A DNA stretch of 64,000 nucleotides from Anaeromyxobacter sp. Its GTDB lineage: Bacteria > Myxococcota > Myxococcia > Myxococcales > Anaeromyxobacteraceae. The notes under the pieces are model-generated. The model made no database searches. It saw nothing but the letters and a program-made list of their open reading frames with translations, and was not told where the DNA came from. Below, piece after piece: positions 35,393-44,800 of the stretch. A program made the translations under genes and the position numbers. The DNA lies in assembly GCA_016718565.1 (NCBI GenBank), contig JADKCZ010000001.1, positions 1,302,001 to 1,366,000 of the forward strand, in the 5' to 3' direction. Each line of letters begins with the position of its first letter. The stretch's first letter is position 1.

Positions 35393-35644
35393 ATGACCTG
35401 CCCGTACCTGAAAGAGGTCGCGATGGTGTTCTGCCGGGCCTGTCCCGTGAAGAAGCTGGTCCCCATCGACCACGTCACCACCGCCAGCCGCTGCGAGGGC
35501 GAGGCGTTCAAGACCTGCCCCCTCTTCCGGGAGGCGATGGCGCGCACCTACGGCGCGGCCCTCGAGGAGGACGGGCTGGAGCCGCCGGCCAGCCCGGCCG
35601 GCACCGACCAGCGACACCCGCAGGATCAGGGGAGGCACACATGA
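35393..35644 (+). CDS. Small Cys-rich protein, first gene of the electron-transfer operon
   Basis: An 83-residue protein with five cysteines in a C-x10-C-x2-C-x16-C-x7-C pattern (Cys3, 14, 17, 34, 42: 'TCPYLKEVAMVFCRACPVKK' ... 'SRCEGEAFKTCPLFREA'), suited to zinc or an iron-sulfur cluster. No signal peptide or membrane segment, so cytoplasmic. A GGAGG ribosome-binding site lies 8 bp before ATG 35393. Its stop overlaps the next start (ATGA at 35641), so it is coupled to the ferredoxin gene. I do not recognise a characterised family. Confidence 0.78.
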   Translation: MTCPYLKEVAMVFCRACPVKKLVPIDHVTTASRCEGEAFKTCPLFREAMARTYGAALEEDGLEPPASPAGTDQRHPQDQGRHT

Positions 35645-36543
35645 GGCTCGGACGCAGAGGATTCCTCCGGATGGCCGGCGTCACCGCCGGGACCGGCCTG
35701 CTGGCCGCCACGCGGGCCCAGGCCAAGGTCCCCCAGGCCACCGAGGAGGACACGCTGCCCGGCGTGCTGGTGGACACCACCCGCTGCGTCGGCTGCCGCG
35801 CCTGCGAGGCGGCCTGCGCCGAGACCAACCAGCTGCCGGCGCCGCCGGAGGGCGACGAGGTGATGAAGACCCGCCGCGACATGAGCCAGACCGCCTTCAC
35901 GGTGGTCAACCGGGCCGACGCCCCGGGCGGCGGCGATCGCTTCGGCAAGAAGCAGTGCCTGCACTGCCTGGCCCCGGCCTGCGCCTCGGCCTGCCCGGTG
36001 CGGGCGCTCGACAAGCAGCCCACCGGCCCGGTCACCTACGACGCCTCCAAGTGCATGGGCTGCCGCTACTGCATGGTGGCCTGCCCGTTCGACGTGCCCA
36101 AGTACGAGTACGAGGCCCTGGCGCCGCGGGTGCGCAAGTGCACCTTCTGCGCCGAGCGCCAGGCCGAGGGGCTGCCGCCGGCCTGCGTCGACGCCTGCCC
36201 GTCGGGCGCGCTCACCTTCGGCAAGCGGCACGTGCTGCTGGAGGAGGCCAAGCGGCGCATCTACTCGGAGCCCGAGCGCTTCGTGCACCGCGTCTACGGC
36301 GAGCGCGAGGCCGGCGGCACCAGCTTCATGTACATCTCCGACGTCCCCTTCGAGGCGCTGGCGCTGCCGGCCGGCGTCCCCGAGAAGCCCTACCCGTCGC
36401 TGGTGGCCGGGGCGCTGGGCGCGCCGCCGCTGGTGATGACGCTCTGGCCACCGCTGCTGATGGGGCTGTACGCCTTCTCCAAGCGCCGCGACGAGGTCGC
36501 GGCCGGCGAGCAGGGCCACGACCAGGAGGATCACCATGGCTAG
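35641..36543 (+). CDS. Tat-exported four-cluster ferredoxin subunit (HybA/HmcB-like)
   Basis: A 300-residue iron-sulfur electron-transfer subunit. The N-terminus has a twin-arginine signal (RRGFLRMAG) ending near 'TRAQA'. Four cysteine groups follow: CVGCRACEAAC, CLHC...CASACP, CMGCRYCMVACP and CTFC...CVDACP, 16 Cys enough for four [4Fe-4S] clusters, the classical order of the DmsB/NrfC/HybA family. A hydrophobic stretch near the C-terminus ('GAPPLVMTLWPPLLMGLYAF') could anchor it in the membrane. It should pass electrons between the NrfD-like subunit and periplasmic cytochromes. Confidence 0.93.
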   Translation: MRLGRRGFLRMAGVTAGTGLLAATRAQAKVPQATEEDTLPGVLVDTTRCVGCRACEAACAETNQLPAPPEGDEVMKTRRDMSQTAFTVVNRADAPGGGDRFGKKQCLHCLAPACASACPVRALDKQPTGPVTYDASKCMGCRYCMVACPFDVPKYEYEALAPRVRKCTFCAERQAEGLPPACVDACPSGALTFGKRHVLLEEAKRRIYSEPERFVHRVYGEREAGGTSFMYISDVPFEALALPAGVPEKPYPSLVAGALGAPPLVMTLWPPLLMGLYAFSKRRDEVAAGEQGHDQEDHHG

Positions 36544-37759
36544 CGCGCACGCCGGCGCCCTCGGGCAGCCGTCCTTCTTCCGGGAGAAGATCCTGCTGGG
36601 CATGAGCCTGCCGGAGTACCTCCGCTCGCTGATCACCCCGTTCAACCTGGTGGCCGCCGCCATCCTGGCGGTGGGCGTGCCCAGCCTGATCTACCGCTTC
36701 GCCGCCGGCCTGGGCGCCAGCACCAACCTCTCGCAGGCCTACCCCTGGGGCCTGTGGATCGGCTTCGACATGATGACCGGCGTGGTGCTGGCCGCCGGTG
36801 GCTTCACCATCGGCGCCTCGGTCCAGCTGCTCGGCCTCAAGCAGTTCCACGCCATCGAGCGGCCGGCCATCCTGACCGCCTTCATCGGCTACATCATGGC
36901 GGTGGTGGGGCTGCTGGCCGACCTGGGCCGCCCCTGGAACATCGTCATGGCGCTGGTCAACGCCGGCGCGGCCTCGGCCCTCTTCGAGATCGCCTGGTGC
37001 GTCATGTGCTACACGACCGTGCTGCTGCTGGAGTTCACGGTCCCGTTCTTCGAGTGGCTGGGCTGGCGGCGGCTGCACGCGGTGCTGAAGAAGGCGCTGC
37101 TGGGCCTGACGGTGCTGTCGGTGATGTTCTCCACCATGCACCAGTCGGCGCTGGGCTCGCTCTTCCTGCTGGCGCCCACCAAGCTCCACCCGCTCTGGTA
37201 CACGCCCTTCATCTTCATCTTCTTCTTCATCAGCGCCATCCTGGCCGGCATCTCCATGGTGATCGTGGAGAGCGCCCTCTCCCACAAGGTCTTCGCCCGC
37301 CGCATGGAGGGGCAGCCGCACGTGGACGTGGCCGCCATCACGGTCGGCCTGGGCAAGGCCGGCGCCATCGTGGCCTTCGCCTACTTCTTCCTGAAGCTGC
37401 AGGGGGTCATCGACGGGCACGCCTGGGGCTACCTGCTGACCGGCTACGGCGCGCTCTTCCTGGTGGAGACGGTGGGGCTGGTGCTGGTGCCGTCGCTGCT
37501 CTTCGCCTGGGGCGCGCGCCACGGGAAGGTGGGGCACATCCGGGTGGCCGCCACCCTCACCCTGGTGGGCATCGTCCTCAACCGGCTCAACGTCTCCATC
37601 TTCGCCTTCAACTGGCAGCACCCGGTCCGCTACGTGCCGAGCTGGATGGAGCTGGCCGTGTCGCTGACCCTGGTCACGGTGGGCGTCCTGGCCTTCCGCT
37701 GGATCTGCAACCGCATGCCGATCCTCTTCGAGGACCCGGCCTTCTCACACGACGAGTGA
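36536..37759 (+). CDS. NrfD/HybB/PsrC family integral membrane subunit
   Basis: A 407-residue protein of about ten membrane segments; it starts 8 bases inside the ferredoxin gene. Features of the HybB branch include 'AYPWGLWIGFDMMTGVVLAAGGF' in helix 2, 'LADLGRPWN' and 'MHQSALGSLF', conserved quinone-site regions in this family. It lacks its own cofactors and should exchange electrons with menaquinone, delivering them to or taking them from the ferredoxin subunit. Together with its neighbours it makes an Hmc/Cbc-like quinone:cytochrome oxidoreductase. Confidence 0.93.
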   Translation: MASAHAGALGQPSFFREKILLGMSLPEYLRSLITPFNLVAAAILAVGVPSLIYRFAAGLGASTNLSQAYPWGLWIGFDMMTGVVLAAGGFTIGASVQLLGLKQFHAIERPAILTAFIGYIMAVVGLLADLGRPWNIVMALVNAGAASALFEIAWCVMCYTTVLLLEFTVPFFEWLGWRRLHAVLKKALLGLTVLSVMFSTMHQSALGSLFLLAPTKLHPLWYTPFIFIFFFISAILAGISMVIVESALSHKVFARRMEGQPHVDVAAITVGLGKAGAIVAFAYFFLKLQGVIDGHAWGYLLTGYGALFLVETVGLVLVPSLLFAWGARHGKVGHIRVAATLTLVGIVLNRLNVSIFAFNWQHPVRYVPSWMELAVSLTLVTVGVLAFRWICNRMPILFEDPAFSHDE

Positions 37760-37769
37760 CGGAGACGCC

Positions 37770-38513
37770 ATGACGACCCACGAGTTCCTCGGCATCTACG
37801 ACGCCAAGGTCATGGAGTACCTGCTGGCGGTCTGCTACCTGCTGCTCTTCGTCCCCATGTGGCGCTATGTGCAGGCCGGCCGCCCGCTGGAGGCGCGGGC
37901 CGGCGCCGCGGTGGGCGCGGGCCTGGGGCTCGGGCTGGCCCCGGCCCTGGCGGCCCCGGCCGCGGTGGCGGCCGGCTGGTTCCACGCCCCGGCCGGCGTG
38001 GAGCTGCACCCGGGCCACGCCTGGGCCCGCCTGGAGGGCGACGGCCTGGTGACGGTGGGGCTGGACGACTTCGCCCAGAAGCTGGTGGACCCGGAGCGGC
38101 TGGTGCTGCCGCGCGCCGGCGACGAGGTGCTGCAGGGCCGGCCGGCCTTCGCGGTGGGCGATCAGGTGCTGACCGTCCCCATGCTCTCGCCGGTGGACGG
38201 CACGGTGGTGGCGGTCAACACCGCGGCGCGGGACCGGCCGGAGGCGCTGCGCGACCCCTACGGCGCGGGCTGGCTCTTCAAGGTGCGGGCGCCCCACCTG
38301 GAGGAGAACCGCCGCCAGCTCTTCTCGGGCGAGCGCGCCGGCCAGTGGCTGGAGCGGACCGCCGAGGCCCTCAGCCTGCGCATGAGCCCGGCGCTGGGGC
38401 ACGTCCTGCAGGACGGCGGCACGCCCGTCCCGGGCATCGCCAGGGCGCTGGCCGGTGAGCGCTGGGCCGACCTGGCGCGCCACTTCCTCCTCACCGAGCG
38501 GAGCGAGCCGTGA
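37770..38513 (+). CDS. Second membrane-anchored GcvH-like protein without lipoyl lysine
   Basis: A 247-residue protein with membrane segments at about 15-33 and 46-70, then a GcvH-type domain ('LHPGHAWARLEGDGLVTVGLDDFAQKL' and 'MLSPVDGTVVAVN'). The lipoyl-Lys position is Val133 ('FAVGDQVLTVPM'), so it cannot be lipoylated in the normal way. It follows the NrfD-like gene by 10 bp and overlaps the triheme cytochrome start (GTGA), so it is a built-in part of the operon. It may be a structural or coupling subunit of the complex; homologous in plan to the protein at 30256. Confidence 0.85.
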   Translation: MTTHEFLGIYDAKVMEYLLAVCYLLLFVPMWRYVQAGRPLEARAGAAVGAGLGLGLAPALAAPAAVAAGWFHAPAGVELHPGHAWARLEGDGLVTVGLDDFAQKLVDPERLVLPRAGDEVLQGRPAFAVGDQVLTVPMLSPVDGTVVAVNTAARDRPEALRDPYGAGWLFKVRAPHLEENRRQLFSGERAGQWLERTAEALSLRMSPALGHVLQDGGTPVPGIARALAGERWADLARHFLLTERSEP

Positions 38514-38848
38514 CCGCCCGGCTGCCGCGGCTGCTCCTGCTGGTCGCGCTCCTGGGATCGGGGGCGGCGCTGGCCGACCTGCCCAACCTGCCCGGCGAGC
38601 TCAGCCTGCCGCGCGGCGCCGACAGCCCCGGGGCGGTGGCCTTCCGCCACGAGAGCCACGTGGACGCCGACCACCCGGCCTGCCTGGCCTGCCACCCCAC
38701 CCGGTTCAGCATCCTGCGGCGGGCCGCGGCGGGCGAGGTGCGCCCCCAGATCACGCACGCCGCCATGGAGCAGGGGCGCGCCTGCGGCGCCTGCCACGGC
38801 AAGGCCGCCTTCGGCTTCGAGGACTGCGGCATGTGCCACGCCCAGTGA
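38510..38848 (+). CDS. Triheme c7-type periplasmic cytochrome
   Basis: A 112-residue protein starting at GTG 38510 with a signal peptide ending 'GAALA'. Three CXXCH motifs (CLACH, CGACH, CGMCH) and additional His residues for bis-His ligation ('FRHESHVDADHP', 'QITHAAME') fit the c7/c3 family of small low-potential electron carriers. It is the last gene of the operon and the probable periplasmic electron partner of the ferredoxin/NrfD complex. It converges on the second haem sensor kinase 32 bp away. Confidence 0.93.
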   Translation: MTARLPRLLLLVALLGSGAALADLPNLPGELSLPRGADSPGAVAFRHESHVDADHPACLACHPTRFSILRRAAAGEVRPQITHAAMEQGRACGACHGKAAFGFEDCGMCHAQ

Positions 38849-38880
38849 CCCCGGCCGCCCCGGGCGCCCGCCGCTCCCCT

Positions 38881-40572
38881 CTAGGCCCCACCGGCCGGGG
38901 GCGGGGCGGCGGGCGGCGTCTCGCCCGCGGGGGGCGGAGGCGCCGCCGCCGGCGAGACGGGCAGCCGCAGCGTGAAGGTGGTGCCGCGCCCCGGCTCGCT
39001 CTCCACCGTCACGGTGCCGCCGTGCCGCTGGACGATGCCGTAGACCACCGAGAGCCCCAGGCCGGTGCCCATCTCCTTGGTGGTGAAGAACGGGTCGAAG
39101 ATCTTGGAGCGGATCTCCGGCGGGATGCCCGGGCCGTCGTCGGTGATGGCGATCTCCACCGAGCGGCCGTCCTCCAGGGCGCGGGTCAGCACGGTCAGGT
39201 GCCCGCCCTTGCCCATGGCCTCCATGGCGTTGAGCGCCAGGTTGACGAAGGCCTGCCGCAGCTCGCCGAAGTCGGCGTGCACCGGCGGCAGCCGGGCCAG
39301 CCGGGTCTCCACCGTGTGGCCCTGCAGCGCCAGCTGGTGGCCGATGAGCTGCAGCGACTCCCTGACCACCTTGTCCAGCTCCACGTCCTTGAGCTGGAGG
39401 GGGCGCGCCCTCGCGAAGTCGAGCAGGTTCCGGACGATGGCGCTGCAGCGCTCGGCCTCGCGCTGCACCATGGACAGCCGCTTCACCATCGAGCGCCGGC
39501 GCGCCTCGTCCGGCACGTCGGTCTCGGCCTCGCGCGCCACCAGCTTGGCGTAGGTGAGGATGCCGGCCAGCGGGTTGTTGATCTCGTGGGCGATGGAGGC
39601 GGAGAGCTGGCCCAGCGAGGAGAGCTTCTCCGACTGCACCAGCGCGGCGTGGGCCCGCGTCAGCTCGGCGGTGCGCTCCGCCACCGTCCGCTCCAGCCCC
39701 TGGTTGAGTCGCCGCAGGTCCTCCTCCGAGCGGCGCAGGCTGCGCGTCATCTCGTTGAACGAGGAGGCCAGGCCGCCCAGCTCGCCGCCGGTGAGCACCG
39801 GGATCTCGAGGTCGAGCTCGTCGCGGGCCACCCGCCGGGTGCCCTCCACCAGGGCCGCCACCGGCAGGATGACCCGGCGGCGCGCGTAGACCAGCAGCAG
39901 GCCGCCGGTGAAGAGCATCCCCAGCGCCGCCACCCCCAGGCCGCGGGTGCGGAAGGTGGCCAGGCGGCGGTCGGCGTCCTCCAGCGACACGGTCACGTCG
40001 ATGAGCCCCAGCACCTGGGCGCCGCGCGGGTGGTGGTGGCAGGCGCCGCTGGCGCAGCGGGCGTCGTTGTAGATGGGGCTGATGAGCTCCACGGCCCGGT
40101 GGCCGCGCTCCACCACCACCTGGCTGCGCGCCGCCAGCGACGGGTGCGAGGGCGGGGTGGCGTGGGCGTGGCAGGTGCGGCAGGTGCCCGCCTGGCGGTC
40201 CAGCACCTGGCCCACCTCGGCGCGGACGGTGGAGTAGGTCACCAGCCCGGCCTTGTTGATCATGCGCACCCGGTCGATGCCGGGCTGGCGGCCGATGGCC
40301 TCCATGATGCCGTAGGCGTCCTGGCGCTGGTCCTCCAGCATGGCCCGGCTGGTGGCGCTGCCGATGGTCTCGCTGAAGAGGACGGCGCCGGCCACGCCCT
40401 GGGCCAGCATGACGTCGCGCACGCCGCGCTCCACCGCCGCGTAGGCCACCAGGGCCACCAGCAGCACCACGGTGGTCAGGCCGACCAGCTGGGTCGAGAG
40501 CCGCTGGTGCCACGGCACCAGCGCCGGCCGTGGCATGACCGGCCTCGGGTCCGGGGTGTTCGGTGCGCCCAT
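38881..40572 (-). CDS. Second membrane sensor histidine kinase with periplasmic c-type haem motifs
   Basis: A 563-residue paralogue of the kinase at 31517: membrane segment (about 27-47), periplasmic domain, second membrane segment (about 213-230), HAMP ('RRRVILPVAALVEGTRRVARDEL'), HisKA ('ASIAHEINNPLAG') and full HATPase. CRTCH (131-135) and CASGACH (173-179) repeat the CXXCH plus CX4CH pair at the same spacing as in the first kinase. The C-terminus is a Pro/Ala-rich tail. No response regulator adjoins it; it may share the NtrC-type regulator at 33741 or have a distant partner. Confidence 0.92.
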   Translation of the reverse strand: MGAPNTPDPRPVMPRPALVPWHQRLSTQLVGLTTVVLLVALVAYAAVERGVRDVMLAQGVAGAVLFSETIGSATSRAMLEDQRQDAYGIMEAIGRQPGIDRVRMINKAGLVTYSTVRAEVGQVLDRQAGTCRTCHAHATPPSHPSLAARSQVVVERGHRAVELISPIYNDARCASGACHHHPRGAQVLGLIDVTVSLEDADRRLATFRTRGLGVAALGMLFTGGLLLVYARRRVILPVAALVEGTRRVARDELDLEIPVLTGGELGGLASSFNEMTRSLRRSEEDLRRLNQGLERTVAERTAELTRAHAALVQSEKLSSLGQLSASIAHEINNPLAGILTYAKLVAREAETDVPDEARRRSMVKRLSMVQREAERCSAIVRNLLDFARARPLQLKDVELDKVVRESLQLIGHQLALQGHTVETRLARLPPVHADFGELRQAFVNLALNAMEAMGKGGHLTVLTRALEDGRSVEIAITDDGPGIPPEIRSKIFDPFFTTKEMGTGLGLSVVYGIVQRHGGTVTVESEPGRGTTFTLRLPVSPAAAPPPPAGETPPAAPPPAGGA

Positions 40573-40658
40573 GGCCCCCTCCAGAAGGTCTCGCGAGCCG
40601 CCGGGGGGACGCTAGCACCGCTGGGGTGCGCCGGGTGGGCGCCGGCCCGGCCCGCGGC

Positions 40659-40673
40659 GACGTGGCGCACGTC
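40659..40673. promoter_or_regulatory. Palindrome upstream of the second haem kinase
   Basis: GACGTG-GCG-CACGTC is a perfect 6-3-6 inverted repeat 87 bp upstream of the kinase start at 40572. It may be an operator; no known regulator consensus is claimed. Confidence 0.3.
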
Positions 40674-40734
40674 CGGGCGGGACCCGGGGCGTGCCGGACT
40701 GGTCGGTCTGGTGGGTGCGGTGGTGCGGCCGGCC

Positions 40735-41163
40735 TCAGCGGACCTTGCGCCAGGTGGCCTCGGCGGCGCTGCGGGCCACGTGCACGGAGTCGCTGGCGCT
40801 GCCCAGGTGCTCGTGGCGGGTGCCGTCCGGCAGCAGGCAGCGGCTCAGCCACCCGTGCGCCCCGGCGAGCACCTCGAGGCGGGGCAGGGAGAAGGTGCTG
40901 GCGGCGTCGGAGCCGTCGACGTTCTTGGCCCAGCCGGCCGCGGTCCTGGCCCAGCCGACGGGGGCCAGCTCCCTCGCGGGGCGAGCCTCGTCCTGCGGCG
41001 CCGCGGGCCAAGCCGCCTCGACCAGCGTCCCCTCGACCAGCGTGCCCGCCTCGACGAGCGTCCCCTCGACCGGCGTCCCCACCTCGACGAGCGTCCCGTC
41101 GACCGACCGACCTTCGGCCGTCGTACCCTCGGCCAGCTCGTTCACACCGTCGTCCGTCGTCAT
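40735..41163 (-). CDS. Hypothetical protein with short tandem repeats
   Basis: A 142-residue product from ATG 41163. Residues 20-50 are built from repeated 'GTLVEAGTLVE' units encoded by tandem near-repeats of about 15-18 bp at 41016-41105. The C-terminal half ('FSLPRLEVLAGAHGWLSRCLLPDGTRHEHLGSASD') is non-repetitive. No signal peptide, membrane segment or known domain. The coherent amino-acid pattern in this frame supports coding, but no homology can be asserted. Confidence 0.5.
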   Translation of the reverse strand: MTTDDGVNELAEGTTAEGRSVDGTLVEVGTPVEGTLVEAGTLVEGTLVEAAWPAAPQDEARPARELAPVGWARTAAGWAKNVDGSDAASTFSLPRLEVLAGAHGWLSRCLLPDGTRHEHLGSASDSVHVARSAAEATWRKVR

Positions 41164-41378
41164 GGGGTGCCTCGACGCTCCGGCGAGACGCTGCGACCGA
41201 GGCCTCGGTGCGGGGGAGCGCCGAAGGAGGCCAGGTCCGAACCGATCGCCTCCGGCGGACGCGACAGGTGGAGACCGCCCCTACCATATCGCCGGCGGGC
41301 CTCCCGGGCCCGGGTATCACTGGCTGCCGCCGGGGAGGCGCCCCGGGCGTGAACGGCCGCGGCGCAGGGGCGCAGCCG

Positions 41379-41564
41379 TCAGGCCGGGCGGAGCGGCGGC
41401 GCGGGCCTCGGGCCGGCGCTGGCCCTGGCGAGGGCCGCCAGGCAGGCGTCGCAGGTCACGCCGGCGGGATCATCCGTCCAGCCAGAGGAGAGGGAGCCCC
41501 AGGCGCCGCACAGCGGCAAGGTGACGCCGCGGCCGGTGGAGCAGTCGAAGTGGATGGGGCGCAT
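41379..41564 (-). CDS. Small Cys-motif protein, possible zinc-binding
   Basis: A 61-residue product from ATG 41564 with His5, Cys8, Cys19 and a C-terminal Cys-x2-Cys pair ('TDDPAGVTCDACLAALA'). The 'WTDDPAGVTCDAC' ending resembles small zinc-ribbon-like bacterial proteins. No neighbours suggest a role. The call rests on composition and on the absence of another gene in this interval. Confidence 0.5.
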   Translation of the reverse strand: MRPIHFDCSTGRGVTLPLCGAWGSLSSGWTDDPAGVTCDACLAALARASAGPRPAPPLRPA

Positions 41565-41819
41565 GGAGCCTCGTGCGGGCACAGGATGGCCGGGAGGGCC
41601 GCGGCGCCGCCCCAGATCCCTACCGGGGCGAGGGCCGGTGCGCCGCGCCACCGGCGGCCGCACGGACCGGAAACACGCCGGTCGTGGCCAGGAGAGGCTC
41701 GACGGGCGAGCGGGGTGATCGCGAATCGTGCCCGATCGTCTAGACTCGCGGGATACGGGCTCCACCCCGGCTGCTCCCAGGCCGTGCTGCGAGCAGCGCA
41801 CCGGTCGTGACGAGGCACC

Positions 41820-44800
41820 ATGCCAGGCAGGAAGGCTCGCCCCAGGACGCCCAGGAAGGCAGCCGCCCGGAGCCCGGGGAAGGCCGCACGTCGGCCAGCG
41901 CCAGCGGTCTCGGTCCGTCCGGCCATCCGGCCGGCGGTCAGACCGGCGGTCCGACCGGCGGCCGTGGCGCCGGCCGTGGCGTCGGTGGCCCCGCAGTCCG
42001 GCCAGGCCCCTGGCCCCATCATCGTCGGCCTGGGCGCCTCGGCCGGCGGCCTCAACGCCCTGGAGCAGTTCTTCGCCAACACGCCGCCCGGCCTCGGCCT
42101 GGCCTACGTGGTGGTGCAGCACCTGGATCCCGAGCACGTCAGCGCCCTGGTGCCGCTCCTGCAGCGGATCTCCCGGCTCCCGGTCGTCGAGGCCACCGAC
42201 GGGATGACGGCGCAGGCCGACGTGGTGCACGTCATCCCGCCCAACCGCGAGCTGGCGATCGCCGGAGGCGTCCTGGCCCTGACCCTGCCGAGCGCGCCGC
42301 GCGGGCAGCGCATGGCGGTGGACGGCTTCCTCGGCTCGCTGGCCAGGGACCAGGGCGGCGAGGCGGTGGGGGTGATCCTCTCCGGCACCGGCTCCGATGG
42401 GGCGCACGGCCTCCTCGCGATCCACCAGGCCGGCGGCCTCTGCCTGGTGCAGGCGCCGCCCTCGGCCCGCTTCGACGGCATGCCGCTGGCGGCCCTGGCC
42501 GCGGTGCCCGCCAGCCTGGTGGCCCCGGCCGACCGGCTCCCCGCTGCCCTGGCCGGCGCCCTCGAGCTGCGCGGGCCCGGCGGGCCCACCCGCCCGTCCG
42601 GCCTGCCGCGGGCCGCGCCGTCCAGCCCGCCGCCGGCCGCGGCGGGCGCCCTGGACCGCGTCCTGGCCACCCTGCGCACCGCCACCGGCCGCGACTTCTC
42701 CAGGTACAAGCGCAGCTCGGTGGCCCGGCGCGTCGAGCGGCGCATGGCCGCCAACGCCATCGGCGACCTCGAGGTCTACGCCCGCCACCTGCGGGAGCAC
42801 CCCGCCGAGGTGAAGACCCTCTTCCAGGACCTCCTCATCAACGTCACCGGCTTCTTCCGCGACCCCCAGGCCTTCCAGGCGCTGCAGGACCAGGCCCTGG
42901 AGAAGCTGGTCATGGGCAAGGCCGCCGGCGAGGTGGTGCGGGTGTGGGTGGCCGGCTGCGCCTCCGGCGAGGAGGCCTACTCCATCGCCATCCTGCTGCG
43001 TGAGGTGCTGGACCGGACGCAGCGCGAGCTGAAGGTGCAGGTCTACGCCACCGACCTCGACGGGGACGCCATCGCCGCGGCGCGGGCCGGCGTCTACCCG
43101 GGCAGCATCCAGGCCGACGTCTCGCCCGAGCGGCTGCGCCGCTTCTTCGTGGCGGAGGGCGCCGGGTACCGGGTCAAGAAGGAGATCCGCGAGCAGGTGG
43201 TGTTCGCGGTCCACGACCTCCTCAAGGACCCGCCCTTCACCCGGCTGGACCTGCTGAGCTGCCGCAACGTCTTCATCTACCTGGAGTCGGCGCTGCAGTC
43301 CCGCCTCCTGGACCTGTTCCACTACGCCCTCCGGCCGGGCGGGGTGCTGTTCCTCTCGCCGGCCGAGGGCCTGGGCGACCGGGCCGACCTGTTCACCCCC
43401 CTCGACCGGAAGTGGCGGCTCTTCCGGGCCAGGCGCGGCATGGCCTCCGCCGGCGCCGTCCTGACCAGCGGGCTGGCGTGGGTGCGCCACCCCGGGAGCG
43501 AGACCATGCGCAAGACCCAGCCCGGCGACTTCGCCGAGATGACCCGGCGCCTGCTGCTGGCCAGCTACGCGCCCGCCTCGGTGCTGACCGACCGGGAGGG
43601 CACCATCCTCTTCGTGCACGGCGACACCGGCCCCTACCTGCGGCCGGCGCCTGGCCAGCCCACCCTGAGCGTGGCCGAGATGGCGCGGGAGGGGCTGCAG
43701 CTGGAGGTGCGCGCCGCCCTGCGCCGCGCCGGGAACACCGGCAAGGCGGTGCGCCGGCCCGGCATCCCGGTCCGGTGGCACGGGGCCACCCAGACCGTGG
43801 ACCTGACGGTGCGGCCGGTGGCCACCCCGGCGGGCGCCCCGCCGCTGCTGCTGGTGACCTTCCAGGAGGCCCGGGCGGCGGCGCCCACCAAGGCCGCCGG
43901 CGCCAAGGGCGGCCGGCGCGCCGCCGGCCAGGACCGCTCCCAGGAGCTGGCCCGCGCCCTGGCCGCCACCCGGGAGAGCCTGCAGGCCACCATCGAGGAG
44001 CAGCAGACCTCCCAGGAGGAGCTGCAGGCCTCCAACGAGGAGCTGCAGTCCACCAACGAGGAGGTCCAGGCCAGCAACGAGGAGCTGGAGACCGCCAAGG
44101 AGGAGCTGCAGTCGGTCAACGAGGAGCTCACCACCGTCAACGCCGAGCTCCAGGCCAAGGTGGAGCAGCTGACCGGGATGCAGGACGACCTGAAGAACCT
44201 GTTCGAGGCCATCAGCGTCGCCACGGTCTTCCTGGACGAGCGGCTGCGGGTCAAGCGGTTCTCGCGGGAGGCCTGCCGCCTCTACCGCCTGGCGGCCGGC
44301 GACGTGGGCCGCCCCCTGGTGGACCTCAAGTCCAACCTGGTGGACCACGACCTGCTGGCCGAGGCCCAGCTGGTGCTCGACACCCTGGTGCCGGTGGAGC
44401 GGGAGGTGCGCACCACCGCCGGCGCCTGGTACCTGGCGCGGCTGGTCCCCTACCGGACGGTGGATGGCGTCATCCGCGGGGTGGTGCTGACCTTCACCGA
44501 CATCAGCGGCCGGGTGGCGGCCGAGGCCGCCGCCCGGGTCGAGCGGGAGCTGGCCGAGCGGGTGATGGCCTCGGTGCGCGAGCCGCTGCTGGTCCTCGAC
44601 GCCGGCCTGCGGGTGGTCACCGCCAGCCCGTCCTTCCACCGGGCCTTCGGCACCACGCCGCCGGCCGTGGCCGGCCGGCACGTCTACGAGCTGGCCGAGC
44701 GGCGCTGGGATCTCCCGGCGCTCCGGGAGCTGCTGGAGCGGGTCCTGCCGCACCAGGAGTCCTTCGAGGGCTTCGAGGTGAAGGCCGCCTTCGCCGACGG

